From Mixta hanseatica (GTDB lineage: Bacteria; Pseudomonadota; Gammaproteobacteria; Enterobacterales; Enterobacteriaceae), in assembly GCF_023517775.1 (NCBI RefSeq), contig NZ_CP082904.1:2728001-2792000 (forward strand): a DNA stretch of 64,000 nt. The letters run 5' to 3'. A model generated the notes under the pieces. That model was not told where the DNA came from. It was given only the letters and a program-made list of their open reading frames with translations, and did no database searches. The position numbers and the translations under genes were made by a program. This document shows positions 48,158 to 57,394 of the stretch, one piece after another; position 1 is the first letter of the stretch, and each line of letters starts with the position of its first letter.

Positions 48158-49057
48158 ATGGAAAAACAGGCTTTGACACTGGTGATCCTGAATGGAAAAG
48201 GCGCGGGCAACGAAGCGCTGCGCGCCGCCATCAATGCGCTGCGCGACGAAGGTTATCCCATTGAGGTTCGCGTCACCTGGGAGACAGGCGACAGCGAACG
48301 TTATCTGCAGGAAGCCGTTGCGCTGCGTGCCGCGACGGTGGTAGCGGGCGGCGGCGATGGCACCATTAATGAACTGGCCAATGCGCTGATTCACATCGCA
48401 CCGTCGTCACGGCCGGTTTTAGGCATCTTACCGCTGGGCACCGCCAATGATTTCGCCACCAGCGCCGGCATTCCGGAAGATCCGCAGGCCGCGCTGCGGT
48501 TGGCGATTGCGGGCAGAACGGTCAATATTGACCTGGCGCGGGTTAATCAGGATCGCTATTTCATCAATATGGCGACCGGCGGTTTCGGCACGCGTATTAC
48601 CACCGAAACGCCAGAGAAATTGAAATCGGCGCTGGGCGGCGTCTCTTACTTTATTCATGGCCTGATGCGCATGGATACGTTAAAAGCGGATAGCTGCGCC
48701 ATCAGCGGTCCCAACTTTAACTGGCACGGCGACGCGTTGGCGATTGGCGTCGGCAACGGACGTCAGGCAGGCGGCGGTCAGCGTCTCTGTCCACGGGCGT
48801 TAATTAACGATGGCTTACTGGATCTGAGCATCGTCAATTCGCAAGAGCTGCTTTCCACGCTGCTGCACTCGTTAACCAGCGACGAACAGAATCCAAATAT
48901 CATTACCGCTACCCTGCCGTGGCTGAAAATCTCTTCACCCAACGAAATGACCTTTAACCTCGACGGCGAACCGCTCAGCGGCACCGAGTTCCATATTGAA
49001 GTGATCCCCGGCGCGCTGGCCTGCCGTTTACCGCCGCAGTGCGAACTGCTTTCCTGA
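48158..49057 (+). CDS. yegS: YegS, lipid kinase
   Basis: A 299-residue member of the diacylglycerol/sphingosine kinase-like family; E. coli YegS phosphorylates phosphatidylglycerol in vitro. The nucleotide-binding part has [18 protein letters not shown] and [20 protein letters not shown] (GGDGT motif near residue 65), then [17 protein letters not shown]. The start at 48158 has AAGGGA nearby and gives exactly the E. coli length; an upstream in-frame start at 48107 is less supported. Gene order yegQ-cyaR-yegS is close to that of E. coli. Confidence 0.95.
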   Translation: MEKQALTLVILNGKGAGNEALRAAINALRDEGYPIEVRVTWETGDSERYLQEAVALRAATVVAGGGDGTINELANALIHIAPSSRPVLGILPLGTANDFATSAGIPEDPQAALRLAIAGRTVNIDLARVNQDRYFINMATGGFGTRITTETPEKLKSALGGVSYFIHGLMRMDTLKADSCAISGPNFNWHGDALAIGVGNGRQAGGGQRLCPRALINDGLLDLSIVNSQELLSTLLHSLTSDEQNPNIITATLPWLKISSPNEMTFNLDGEPLSGTEFHIEVIPGALACRLPPQCELLS

Positions 49058-49361
49058 TCTCTCTCCTGCCTGCTGCTTAAGCGATTTGGCGGCCAGGCAG
49101 TGATAACAACCTGAAAGCCCTCCAGTAAAAACTTCTGCTCCGCATGCGGTTACGCTTCCCTGGTTTGATTAGCCGCCTGCTTACCTGCTGCACTATTTTT
49201 CCTGTTGGTAGCAGCCTGTTCACTAAAAACGAACACCCTCAACCGGGTTAGAGAGCACGAAACAGTGTGACCGCGATCCAACTCCTGCTCACCTCTACTT
49301 GTATGGTAGTACTACACAGCCTAAATTTCGTTCATCCGTAGTCGCTATCAAGGCCAGAAAA
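49058..49361. promoter_or_regulatory. rsp operon promoter region with palindromic RspR operator candidate
   Basis: No gene is seen here. GTAGTACTAC at 49306-49315 is a perfect 10-bp palindrome within TGGTAGTACTA (49304-49314), which fits the FadR-subfamily operator pattern TNGTNNNACNA exactly. It lies about 48 bases before rspA, a fitting place for the repressor RspR, whose gene ends this operon. Confidence 0.55.
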
Positions 49362-50576
49362 ATGAAAATTGTTAACGCTGAAGTCTTTGTTACCTGCCCG
49401 GGCAGGAATTTCGTTACGTTGAAAATCACCACTGATGAAGGGATTACCGGCATTGGCGACGCCACGCTTAACGGGCGCGAGCTGCCGGTTGCTTCTTATC
49501 TGAAAGATCATGTCTGCCCGCAGCTGATTGGCCGCGATGCGCATCGCATCGAAGATATCTGGCAGTTCTTCTATAAGGGCGCCTACTGGCGACGCGGCCC
49601 AGTCACCATGTCCGCTATCTCTGCCGTGGATATGGCGCTGTGGGATATCAAAGCGAAAGCCGCCAATATGCCGCTCTATCAGCTGCTGGGCGGCGCATCG
49701 CGCAGCGGCGTTATGGTGTACTGCCATACCACCGGCCACAGCATTGATGAAGTGCTGGATGACTATGCGCGTCATAAAGAGATGGGTTTTAAGGCGATTC
49801 GCGTGCAGTGCGGCGTACCGGGCATGAAAACTACCTACGGTATGGCGAAAGGCAAAGGTCTGGCCTATGAGCCCGCCACCAAAGGCGACTGGCCGGAAGA
49901 GCAGCTGTGGTCCAGCGAAAAATATCTCGATTTCACCCCCAAATTGTTTGCCGCCGTGCGTGAACGCTTTGGCTTCGATGAGCATTTGCTGCATGACATG
50001 CACCATCGCCTGACGCCAATCGAAGCGGCGCGCTTCGGCAAACACATCGAAGATTACCGCCTGTTCTGGATGGAAGATCCCACCCCGGCGGAAAATCAGG
50101 AGTGCTTCCGCCTGATCCGCCAGCATACCGTTACGCCGATCGCCGTAGGCGAAGTGTTTAACAGCATCTGGGATTGCAAACAGCTGATTGAAGAACAGCT
50201 GATCGACTATATCCGCACCACCATTACCCATGCGGGCGGCATCACCGGCATGCGCCGCATCGCCGATTTCGCCTCGCTGTATCAGGTCCGCACCGGATCG
50301 CACGGCCCGTCCGATCTGTCGCCGATCTGCATGGCGGCGGCGCTGCATTTCGATTTGTGGGTGCCAAATTTCGGCGTACAGGAATATATGGGCTATTCCG
50401 AACAGATGCTGGAAGTGTTCCCGCACAGCTGGACCTTCGATAACGGCTATATGCATCCCGGCGAGAAACCGGGCCTGGGCATTGAGTTTGATGAGAAGCT
50501 GGCGGCGAAATATCCCTATGAACCCGCCTATTTGCCGGTCGCGCGCCTGGAAGATGGCACCCTGTGGAACTGGTAA
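49362..50576 (+). CDS. rspA: RspA, D-mannonate dehydratase-family protein
   Basis: A 404-residue enolase-superfamily enzyme of the ManD subgroup. The family dehydrates D-mannonate (some members also D-gluconate) to 2-keto-3-deoxygluconate, with low activity reported for the E. coli protein. The metal ligands are visible in [11 protein letters not shown] (Asp, with the adjacent His as acid/base), [14 protein letters not shown] (Glu) and [14 protein letters not shown] (Glu). Near the end [17 protein letters not shown] supplies a further conserved region. The start at 49362 matches E. coli RspA ([20 protein letters not shown]); the 21-codon upstream extension is not conserved. It is the first gene of a five-gene rsp operon. 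Confidence 0.95.
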   Translation: MKIVNAEVFVTCPGRNFVTLKITTDEGITGIGDATLNGRELPVASYLKDHVCPQLIGRDAHRIEDIWQFFYKGAYWRRGPVTMSAISAVDMALWDIKAKAANMPLYQLLGGASRSGVMVYCHTTGHSIDEVLDDYARHKEMGFKAIRVQCGVPGMKTTYGMAKGKGLAYEPATKGDWPEEQLWSSEKYLDFTPKLFAAVRERFGFDEHLLHDMHHRLTPIEAARFGKHIEDYRLFWMEDPTPAENQECFRLIRQHTVTPIAVGEVFNSIWDCKQLIEEQLIDYIRTTITHAGGITGMRRIADFASLYQVRTGSHGPSDLSPICMAAALHFDLWVPNFGVQEYMGYSEQMLEVFPHSWTFDNGYMHPGEKPGLGIEFDEKLAAKYPYEPAYLPVARLEDGTLWNW

Positions 50577-50586
50577 GGAGAGGTTG

Positions 50587-51597
50587 ATGAAAAGCGTGGT
50601 TATCCAACAGCCCGGTGAACTGCAGCTGCAGCAGCGCGCGTTGCCGGAACCGGCCGCAGGCGAAGTGCGGGTGAAAGTCCGCTACGCCAGCATTTGCGGC
50701 TCCGATGTGCATATCTGGCACGGCCATAACCCTTTTGCGCGCTATCCGCGCGTTATCGGTCATGAGTTTTTCGGCGTGATCGACGCCGTCGGCGCAGGCG
50801 TTGACGCCGCACGCCTCGGCGAACGCGTCGCGGTCGATCCGGTGGTGAGCTGCGGTCACTGCTATCCCTGCTCGGTAGGGCGTCCTAACGTCTGCCGTGA
50901 ATTACAGGTAATCGGCGTGCATCGCGACGGCGGCTTTAGCGAATATGCCGTTGCGCCAGCCGGTAATGCTTATCGCGTGCCGGATAGCATCCCCGATAAG
51001 CTGGCCAGCCTGATTGAGCCTTTTACCATTGCCGCCAATATTACCGCTTTCCTGCAACCCACCGCGCAGGATATCGCGCTGGTGTACGGCGCGGGCCCGA
51101 TGGGCCTGACGGCAATCCAGGTGCTGAAGGGCGTGTATGGCGTGCGACAGGTGCTGGTGGTCGATCGCCTGCCGGAGCGGCTAACGTTAGCGCAACAAAA
51201 CGGCGCGGATGCGCTGTTTAATAATAGCGAGGTGCCGCTGGCGGCCCAGCTGGAAGGCATACAGCCGACGCTAATCATTGATGCCGCCTGCCATCCGTCG
51301 ATTTTGGCGGAAGCGGCGGCGCTGGCCTCTCCGGCGGCGCGCATCGGCCTACTTGGCTTCTCTGCCGAACCCTGCACGCTGACGCAACAAAGCCTGACCA
51401 GTAAAGAGCTGTCGTTATTTACCTCGCGATTAAACAGCCACCGTTTCCCGCAGGTGATTGAATGGATTGAGCGCGGCGCTATCCAGCCGGAGAAGCTGGT
51501 AACGCACTATTTCCCGCTTGCCGAGGTTGAGCAAGCCATGACGTTATTTGAAAAAGATCCACGTACCTGCTGCAAAGTTATTTTATCTGTTGAGTAA
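50587..51597 (+). CDS. rspB: RspB, zinc-dependent alcohol dehydrogenase (L-gulonate oxidoreductase type)
   Basis: A 336-residue medium-chain dehydrogenase. The catalytic zinc site is visible in YASICGSDVHIWHGHNPFA (Cys) and VIGHEFFGVIDAVGAGV (His-Glu); the structural-zinc cysteines are in VSCGHCYPCSVGRPNVC. The NAD-binding motif is ALVYGAGPMGLTAIQVLKGV near residue 160. E. coli RspB has been reported to oxidise L-gulonate to D-fructuronate. The ATG lies ten bases after rspA with AGGAGAGG upstream. The reading frame remains open for 357 bases upstream, inside rspA, but that part is antisense to nothing conserved and is not RspB. Confidence 0.94.
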   Translation: MKSVVIQQPGELQLQQRALPEPAAGEVRVKVRYASICGSDVHIWHGHNPFARYPRVIGHEFFGVIDAVGAGVDAARLGERVAVDPVVSCGHCYPCSVGRPNVCRELQVIGVHRDGGFSEYAVAPAGNAYRVPDSIPDKLASLIEPFTIAANITAFLQPTAQDIALVYGAGPMGLTAIQVLKGVYGVRQVLVVDRLPERLTLAQQNGADALFNNSEVPLAAQLEGIQPTLIIDAACHPSILAEAAALASPAARIGLLGFSAEPCTLTQQSLTSKELSLFTSRLNSHRFPQVIEWIERGAIQPEKLVTHYFPLAEVEQAMTLFEKDPRTCCKVILSVE

Positions 51598-51666
51598 GCC
51601 AGGGGCTGGGCGGCCGTGCCGCCTTCCCGTAAATTATTATAATTATCAAACGATTACGGAGATACC

Positions 51667-52950
51667 ATGTTCAAGAATTTGCGTTGGACCATCGTACTTC
51701 TGCTGTTTCTGGTCTACATGATCAATTACCTCGATCGCGTAGCACTTTCCCTTACCGTACCGATGATTGAAAAAGATCTCATGCTGAACGCCGAACAGTT
51801 CGGCCTGATTTTCGGTAGCTTCTTTTTCGGCTATGCCCTGTTTAACTTCCTGGGCGGGCTGGCGACCGACAAATATGGCCCAACGCTGGTAATGGGCGTG
51901 GCGGTCGGCATGTGGTCGCTGTTCTGCGGCCTGACTGCGGTCGCGACCGGCTTCTGGTCGATGCTGATCCTGCGTGTGCTGTTCGGCATGGCGGAAGGGC
52001 CGATCTGCGCCTCCGCCAACAAGGCGATTAACGGCTGGTTCCCGAAAAAACAGGCGGCGACCGCCATGGGCTTTTTAAGCGCCGGTTCGCCGCTTGGCGG
52101 CGCGGTAGCCGGGCCGATTATCGGTTATCTGGCGTTGGCGTTCGGCTGGCGACCGGCGTTTGTCATTATCTGTTCGGTGGGCATCATCTGGATGGTGATC
52201 TGGTTCTTCATCGCCTCAGATAATCCTGCCCGTAGTAAACGCGTTTCTGCCGAAGAGCGCGCCTTAATCGATAAACTGAAAGAGGCGCAGCCGGGCGACG
52301 AGCCGGAAATGGCCCAGGCGTCACATGGACTGGGCTACTATCTGCGTCAGCCGATTATCCTGGTTACCGCCTTCGCCTTCTTCTGTTACAACTATATCCT
52401 GTTCTTCTTCCTGAGCTGGTTCCCGGCTTATCTGGTGCAGGCGCATAACCTGGACATTAAATCGATGAGCATGACCACCGTTATCCCGTGGATTGTCGGT
52501 TTTGTCGGCCTGGCGCTGGGTGGCTGGATTTCCGATAAGATTTTCAATATCACCGGTCGACTGCTGCTGTCACGAAAAATTGTGCTGGTGGTCGCGTTAC
52601 TGGCTGCCGCCCTTTGTGTGGCGCTGGCCGGTACGGTAGAAGGGGTAACTTCCGCAGTATTGCTGATGTCGGTGTCGATCTTCTTCCTGTATATCACCGG
52701 GGCGATCTACTGGGCGATTATTCAGGATGTGGTGCATAAAAGCCGCGTCGGCGGCATTAGCGGCTTTATCCACCTGATTGGCAGCCTGTCCGGGATTATC
52801 GGCCCGATCGTGACCGGTTATATTGTGCAGCATACCGGCAAATTCGACAGCGCCTTCGTGCTGGCCGGGGTGATTGCCGGGCTGGGCGCGATGCTGGTGC
52901 TGTTTGTGATAAAAAGCCCGAAGGCCACCAGCAAGCCTGTTTCTGTATAA
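51667..52950 (+). CDS. MFS sugar-acid transporter of the rsp operon (YdfJ/RspT-like)
   Basis: A 427-residue major facilitator protein of the anion:cation symporter type, with 12 hydrophobic segments. It begins LRWTIVLLLFLVYMINYLDR with the N-Y-x-D-R pattern of hexuronate/galactonate/glucarate transporters and has GLATDKYGPTLVMGVAVGMW (motif A) and FGMAEGPICASANKAINGWF. Its place between rspB and the fructuronate/mannonate dehydrogenase gene indicates import of a hexonate such as L-gulonate or D-mannonate. In E. coli K-12 the related ydfJ is split by the Qin prophage; here the gene is intact. A GGAG site precedes the ATG. Confidence 0.9.
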   Translation: MFKNLRWTIVLLLFLVYMINYLDRVALSLTVPMIEKDLMLNAEQFGLIFGSFFFGYALFNFLGGLATDKYGPTLVMGVAVGMWSLFCGLTAVATGFWSMLILRVLFGMAEGPICASANKAINGWFPKKQAATAMGFLSAGSPLGGAVAGPIIGYLALAFGWRPAFVIICSVGIIWMVIWFFIASDNPARSKRVSAEERALIDKLKEAQPGDEPEMAQASHGLGYYLRQPIILVTAFAFFCYNYILFFFLSWFPAYLVQAHNLDIKSMSMTTVIPWIVGFVGLALGGWISDKIFNITGRLLLSRKIVLVVALLAAALCVALAGTVEGVTSAVLLMSVSIFFLYITGAIYWAIIQDVVHKSRVGGISGFIHLIGSLSGIIGPIVTGYIVQHTGKFDSAFVLAGVIAGLGAMLVLFVIKSPKATSKPVSV

Positions 52951-53003
52951 CCCTTTCCGGCGCGCCTGGCGCGCCCTTTACGCTAAGTAAGAAGGATTTT
53001 CTC

Positions 53004-54476
53004 ATGTTATCCGTTGAGTCCCTGGCAGACGATGTTTTAGTTCCTGACTACGATCGCTCCCGTTTGCGCGCGCGCATCCTGCATATCGGCTTTGGCGCTT
53101 TTCATCGCGCTCATCAGGCGGTATGCGCCGACCGGTTGGCGCGCGAGCAACAGAGCGACTGGGGCTATATTGAGTGCGGGATCAATGTACACAGCACCAG
53201 CAATCTGCTGGCGTCGCTGTGCCAGCAGGATCATCTGTATACCGTGACGGAGATGGCGGATAACAGTGAAACCACGCGCGTGGTGGGGGTGATTACCGCC
53301 GCCGTGAATGCGCGTACCGATGGCATCGACGCGGTCATCGAGGCGATGGCGCAGCCAGATATTGCCATTGTCTCGATCACTGTTACCGAGAAAGGTTACT
53401 GTCACCATCCGGCTAATGGTCAGCTTAATCTTGAACATCCTGCTATTCAGCATGATATCGCCCATCCGGATGCGCCCCATTCGCTGCCCGGCGTGATTCT
53501 GGCCGCCATCAGGCGCCGTCGCGACCGTGAAGTGCCGCCTTTTAGCGTGATGTCCTGCGATAATATGCCGGAAAACGGCCATGTAACGCGCAATGTGGTT
53601 TTGCAGCTGGCGGAACAACAGAATGCCGGTCTGGCGGACTATATTCGTCAGCATCTGACCTTCCCTTCAACCATGGTCGATCGCATCGTTCCGGCGATGA
53701 CCCCAGAAGCGCTGGATACGCTGGGCGCAAAGCTGGGCAGCTACGATCCGGTGGCGGTGCAGTGCGAACCCTTTTTCCAGTGGGTAATTGAAGATAATTT
53801 TATTAACGGGCGCCCCGACTGGGAAAAAGCGGGCGCTGAGCTGGTGGCGGACGTGCTGCCGTTTGAGGAGATGAAGCTGCGTATGCTTAACGGCAGCCAC
53901 TCGTTCCTTGCCTACCTTGGTTATCTGGCGGGCTATCAACATATCAGTGACTGTATGACGGATGAGCATTTCCTGCGCGCCGCCCGAACGCTAATGCTGG
54001 CGGAACAGGCGCCAACGCTGCGCACTCAGGACGTGGATTTGGTCGCCTACGCCGATTCGCTGATCGCGCGCTATCAAAACCGCGCCATCAAGCACCGCAC
54101 CGGACAGATCGCCTCTGACGGTACGCAGAAGCTGCCGCAGCGCTGGCTCGACAGCATCCGCTGGCATCTGGCGCATAATAGTCGTTTCGATCTGCTGGCG
54201 TTGGGCGTGGCGGGCTGGATGCGCTTTGTCGGTGGCGTTGATGAACAGGGCCAGCCCATTGAGATTAACGATCCGCTAAAAGAGACGCTGGCGCAGCGCG
54301 TCAGTGAAAGCGCCGAGGGCGAAGCGCGTATTACCGCTCTGCTCTCGCTGCAAAAGGTCTTTGGCGACGACCTGCCAGCTAACGCGCAATTTACCGCGCG
54401 GGTGCTTGATTTTTATCAGCAGCTGCTGCATTCCGGCGCCAAAGAAACAGTTAAGCGACTGATTACCCGCTATTAA
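53004..54476 (+). CDS. ydfI: Mannitol/fructuronate dehydrogenase-family oxidoreductase (YdfI-like)
   Basis: A 490-residue polyol-specific long-chain dehydrogenase. The N-terminal NAD(P)-binding region reads ILHIGFGAFHRAHQAVCADR. The family catalytic signature K-x4-N-x2-H is present as MKLRMLNGSHSFLAYLGYLA near residue 292, and MVDRIVPAMTPE near residue 225 is also typical. UxuB-type members reduce D-fructuronate to D-mannonate. With RspB and RspA this makes a route L-gulonate to D-fructuronate to D-mannonate to 2-keto-3-deoxygluconate. E. coli ydfI also lies beside rsp genes. AAGAAGGA precedes the ATG. Confidence 0.9.
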   Translation: MLSVESLADDVLVPDYDRSRLRARILHIGFGAFHRAHQAVCADRLAREQQSDWGYIECGINVHSTSNLLASLCQQDHLYTVTEMADNSETTRVVGVITAAVNARTDGIDAVIEAMAQPDIAIVSITVTEKGYCHHPANGQLNLEHPAIQHDIAHPDAPHSLPGVILAAIRRRRDREVPPFSVMSCDNMPENGHVTRNVVLQLAEQQNAGLADYIRQHLTFPSTMVDRIVPAMTPEALDTLGAKLGSYDPVAVQCEPFFQWVIEDNFINGRPDWEKAGAELVADVLPFEEMKLRMLNGSHSFLAYLGYLAGYQHISDCMTDEHFLRAARTLMLAEQAPTLRTQDVDLVAYADSLIARYQNRAIKHRTGQIASDGTQKLPQRWLDSIRWHLAHNSRFDLLALGVAGWMRFVGGVDEQGQPIEINDPLKETLAQRVSESAEGEARITALLSLQKVFGDDLPANAQFTARVLDFYQQLLHSGAKETVKRLITRY

Positions 54477-54564
54477 CGGTTCCTTTGCCAAAAGGGCTGG
54501 CGCGGGGCTAACAGGCTGTTTAGACTGAAGGCTTTCGCGCCCAGCCGTCCAGGAAAGTTGTCGT

Positions 54565-55251
54565 ATGTCAATAGCCTACACCATCACCGCTAACGAGCCG
54601 GTTAATCAGCAGATTTATCGATTTTTGCGTCAGGATATTGTGACCTGCGTCATTCACCCCGGCTCGCTGCTGTCGGAAAAAGAGGTCTCTTCACGCTTTA
54701 ACGTTTCACGTCAGCCGGTGCGGGAAGCCTTTATCAAGCTGGCGGAGGCTGGGCTGGTGCAAATCCTGCCGCAGCGCGGCACATTTGTACGTAAAATCTC
54801 CGCGCAACGGGTGGCCGATGGCCGGTTCATTCGCGAGGCGGTAGAGATCGCCGTGGTGCGCCGGGCGGCCAGGGAAGCGACGCCTGCCGCGTTAATGGCG
54901 CTGGAATATAACCTCCAGCTGCAAAAAATGGCGGCGCAGCGCCACGACGCTCAGGCTTTTTTAATGCTGGACGATGAGTTTCATCGGCTGATTGCACAAA
55001 GCATTAACTGCGAGCTGGCGTGGGAAACGGTAGAAAATATCAAGGCCACCATGGATCGCGTACGTTTTTTAACGTTAAGTAAAGTGTCGCCGCCGGAGAG
55101 CCTGATAGAACAGCATGAGGAGATCCTCAGTACACTGCGCAATAATGATGCCGACGGCGCGGAACAGGCGATGCGTCGGCATCTACAGGAGATGATTTTC
55201 TCGATTACCCCCATCGCCGAGCAAAACAGCGAATGGTTCGAACAGGCGTGA
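54565..55251 (+). CDS. rspR: RspR (YdfH), GntR/FadR-family transcriptional repressor
   Basis: A 228-residue regulator. The N-terminal winged helix includes VNQQIYRFLRQDIVTCVIHP, GSLLSEKEVSSRFNVSRQPV and REAFIKLAEAGLVQILPQRG. The C-terminal FCD ligand-binding domain shows DDEFHRLIAQSINCELAWE and the metal-site histidines in LIEQHEEILSTL and MRRHLQEMIFS. Sequence and length closely match E. coli RspR (YdfH, 228 aa), which represses rspAB. It is the last gene of the operon, so it is probably autoregulated through the operator before rspA. Confidence 0.94.
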   Translation: MSIAYTITANEPVNQQIYRFLRQDIVTCVIHPGSLLSEKEVSSRFNVSRQPVREAFIKLAEAGLVQILPQRGTFVRKISAQRVADGRFIREAVEIAVVRRAAREATPAALMALEYNLQLQKMAAQRHDAQAFLMLDDEFHRLIAQSINCELAWETVENIKATMDRVRFLTLSKVSPPESLIEQHEEILSTLRNNDADGAEQAMRRHLQEMIFSITPIAEQNSEWFEQA

Positions 55252-55304
55252 GGGCTGCTGCCCCCATTTTCAGAAAGCGTCGCGGATAAATTTTACGTTA
55301 CGCT

Positions 55305-56105
55305 TTACCACCAGCGATGGAAATGGTGTACAGGCCCGATGCCTTTTCCCACCTGCAGCGTATCCGCCTGTTCCAGCGCGCCCTGTAGCCAGGCCTTGGC
55401 TGCGGCGATGGTGCTGCCCCAGTCGCTATGGCGCGGACGTAAAGCAGCCAGCGCCGAAGAGAGCGTACAGCCGGTGCCATGCGTATTGCACGTTGCGATA
55501 CGCGGCGCGGTAAAACGTTGCTCACCATTGCGGGTAAACAACCAATCCGGGCTTTCGGCATCGCTAAGATGTCCGCCCTTGATCAGCACCGCCTCACAGC
55601 CCAGCGCCAGCAGCGCTCTGCCCTGCTGCTTCATTTCCGCTTCATCGCGCGCATGATGGGTATCCAGCAGCGCCGCCGCCTCCGGCAGGTTAGGCGTAAT
55701 CAAGGATACCTGCGGCAACAGCCGCTGACGCAGTGTGGCTACCGCCTGCGGCGAAAGGAGCGCATCGCCGCTTTTTGCCAACATTACTGTATCCAGCACC
55801 ACCCAGGGCAGCGTGGCGCGGCTCAGCCTCTCCGCCACCGCTTCGACAATATCGCTTTCCGCCAGCATGCCGATTTTCACGCTGTCGATCCGCACATCGC
55901 TTAATACTGAATCCAGCTGCGCGGCAACAAAATCAGGTTCAATACGATAAACCGACTGCACGCCGCAGGTATTTTGCGCTACCAGCGCGGTAATCACGCT
56001 GGTGCCATAGGCGCCCAGCGCGGAGAAGGTTTTCAGATCGGCCTGGATGCCTGCGCCGCCGCTGGGATCGGTGCCGGCAATGGTTAACGCGTTAATTCGT
56101 ATCAT
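55305..56105 (-). CDS. thiD: ThiD, hydroxymethylpyrimidine/phosphomethylpyrimidine kinase
   Basis: A 266-residue ribokinase-fold enzyme that phosphorylates hydroxymethylpyrimidine twice for thiamine synthesis. It begins [20 protein letters not shown] and has [20 protein letters not shown]; the C-terminal anion hole with catalytic Asp/Cys region is [20 protein letters not shown]. The ATG at 56105 overlaps the thiM stop (ATGA), has GAGGAGG upstream and gives the E. coli length; the nine-residue extension to 56132 is not part of the family. It is convergent with rspR. Confidence 0.96.
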   Translation of the reverse strand: MIRINALTIAGTDPSGGAGIQADLKTFSALGAYGTSVITALVAQNTCGVQSVYRIEPDFVAAQLDSVLSDVRIDSVKIGMLAESDIVEAVAERLSRATLPWVVLDTVMLAKSGDALLSPQAVATLRQRLLPQVSLITPNLPEAAALLDTHHARDEAEMKQQGRALLALGCEAVLIKGGHLSDAESPDWLFTRNGEQRFTAPRIATCNTHGTGCTLSSALAALRPRHSDWGSTIAAAKAWLQGALEQADTLQVGKGIGPVHHFHRWW

Positions 56106-56893
56106 GCCAGCGCCTCCTCGTTCAGGTTCCACAGCCCGTCGAGAAAAGCGGGAATAAAGCTGCCCGGCCCGTTGGCTGCCGCCGCTGCGTGAGCGCCGGC
56201 GCAGGAGATAATCCGGCAGGCGCTGGCGATATGCAGCAGCCGATCGCCCGGCAGCGCCGCAAAACCGGCCACCACCGCCGACAGCGCGCAGCCGGTGCCG
56301 ACCACTCGCGTCATCAGCGGCGAGCCGCCTGGAATGCGCAACGTGCGCTCGCCGTCAGTAACGTAATCCACCTCACCGGTGATCGCCACGATGGTAGCAA
56401 AGCGCTGCGCCAACTGTTGGGCGGCGGAAAGCGCAGATTCTGCCGTGTGCTGCGTATCCACGCCGCGTCCGCCGCCCTGCTGGAGCGCCAGCGCGAGGAT
56501 TTCAGATGCGTTGCCGCGCACCGCGGCGGGTCGCAGCGTCAGCAGCCGTTGGCAAAATTCACTGCGCAGACGCAGTGCGCCTACCGCCACCGGATCCAGC
56601 GTCCACGGGGTGCCGGCTGCATTGGCGGCGTTAACTGCCGCCAGCATTGCTGCAGCGCGCGGCTGGGTCAGCGTCCCGACGTTGATTAACAACGCATCGG
56701 CGATAGCGCTGAACTGCGCCGCCTCTTCAGCATCGATCACCATCGCGGGCGAGGCGTGTAGCGCCAGTAAGACATTGGCAGTAAAGGATTGCACCACATC
56801 GTTCGTCATGCAGTGGATCAGCGGCGCGCGCTGGCGGAACAGGGAGAGAGAGTGCGCAACAAGCGCGTTATCAGGCAGGACAGGCTGTTTCAT
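56102..56893 (-). CDS. thiM: ThiM, hydroxyethylthiazole kinase
   Basis: A 263-residue kinase that salvages the thiazole half of thiamine. Marks include [20 protein letters not shown] near residue 24, [20 protein letters not shown] near residue 67, [15 protein letters not shown] near residue 100, and the catalytic-region [20 protein letters not shown] near residue 195 with the conserved Gly-Thr-Gly-Cys. It is translationally coupled to thiD. A TPP riboswitch lies directly upstream, so both genes should be shut down by thiamine pyrophosphate at translation initiation; GGAG lies four bases before the ATG. Confidence 0.97.
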   Translation of the reverse strand: MKQPVLPDNALVAHSLSLFRQRAPLIHCMTNDVVQSFTANVLLALHASPAMVIDAEEAAQFSAIADALLINVGTLTQPRAAAMLAAVNAANAAGTPWTLDPVAVGALRLRSEFCQRLLTLRPAAVRGNASEILALALQQGGGRGVDTQHTAESALSAAQQLAQRFATIVAITGEVDYVTDGERTLRIPGGSPLMTRVVGTGCALSAVVAGFAALPGDRLLHIASACRIISCAGAHAAAAANGPGSFIPAFLDGLWNLNEEALA

Positions 56894-56937
56894 AATGCTC
56901 CTGGCCGGCGCTCAAGAAGGCAATGCCGGTGGGGCAT

Positions 56938-57017
56938 CTGACTTCCCTACGCTGGCATTATCCAGATCAGGTAATACGGGTATTTCTCAGCCTTCACAAA
57001 GAAGGGCACCCCGAGTC
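56938..57017 (-). promoter_or_regulatory. TPP riboswitch (THI element) controlling thiMD
   Basis: On the minus strand the element begins GACTCGGGGTGCCC, continues with the conserved CTGAGAAATACCC and ACCTGATCTGGATAATGCCA, and closes with GCGTAGGGAAGT. These are the hallmark loops of the TPP aptamer. A CCGGC/GCCGG pairing between the aptamer and the thiM ribosome-binding site is a likely expression platform. Confidence 0.95.
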
Positions 57018-57060
57018 ATGTAAATCAATAGATTGTGATTAGCGTCTTATGCAGACCTGT

Positions 57061-57288
57061 TCAGGATAATGCCAGCGGGAAGAGGCAGAAACAAGCCTTC
57101 TTTTTACCTCCCAGGCAAGCGCAGAATATCGCGCCCTCGCCCTTTATCCAGGCAAAGTCTTCCAGCTTAACCAGCGTGGCCAGATTGTATCCGACTCCCG
57201 TTTGCTTGCGGCACAGTGAGCATTGACAGTGGTGGAACGCCTTTGGCGGGACGACTAATCTAAACCCTACGCTGCCAGGTCGTGTAGC
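57061..57288 (-). pseudogene. Remnant of a GFA-domain (glutathione-dependent formaldehyde-activating enzyme-like) gene
   Basis: A 75-codon open frame between a TAG at 57291 and a TGA at 57061, without a usable start codon. It includes VVPPKAFHHCQCSLCRKQTG and VGYNLATLVKLEDFAWIKGE. The CxCxxC motif followed by R-K and a G-x-x-[YF] segment is characteristic of the GFA/CENP-V zinc fold. The usual N-terminal CxCG part is missing, and after about residue 52 the sequence stops resembling the family (AIFCACLGGKKKACF). It is probably a decayed fragment lying between the TPP riboswitch and mltB. Confidence 0.55.
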
Positions 57289-57339
57289 CTATGGAATTCC
57301 GGCAAGAGCAGAGAAAGAAAACAGACGCGATGCCACGCC

Positions 57340-57377
57340 CCTCGCCTGCCGGAAAATAATTCATCCGGCAGGCGAGG
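57340..57377. other. Strong 14-bp hairpin downstream of mltB
   Basis: CCTCGCCTGCCGGA and TCCGGCAGGCGAGG form a perfect 14-bp stem with a ten-base loop, starting 18 bases past the mltB stop. No T-run follows on either strand, so it may protect the mRNA 3' end or work with Rho rather than being a classical terminator. Confidence 0.65.
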
Positions 57378-57394
57378 CGCTTACGCTTTCTGCC

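Noticed and set aside
49332..50456. 374-codon minus-strand open frame opposite rspA
   Set aside because: It is the shadow of a conserved GC-rich gene; the translation has no recognisable domain and would have no promoter or ribosome-binding site of its own.
57035..57226. 63-codon plus-strand frame upstream of thiM
   Set aside because: Lies opposite the GFA-domain remnant, whose zinc motif shows that the minus strand was the coding one.
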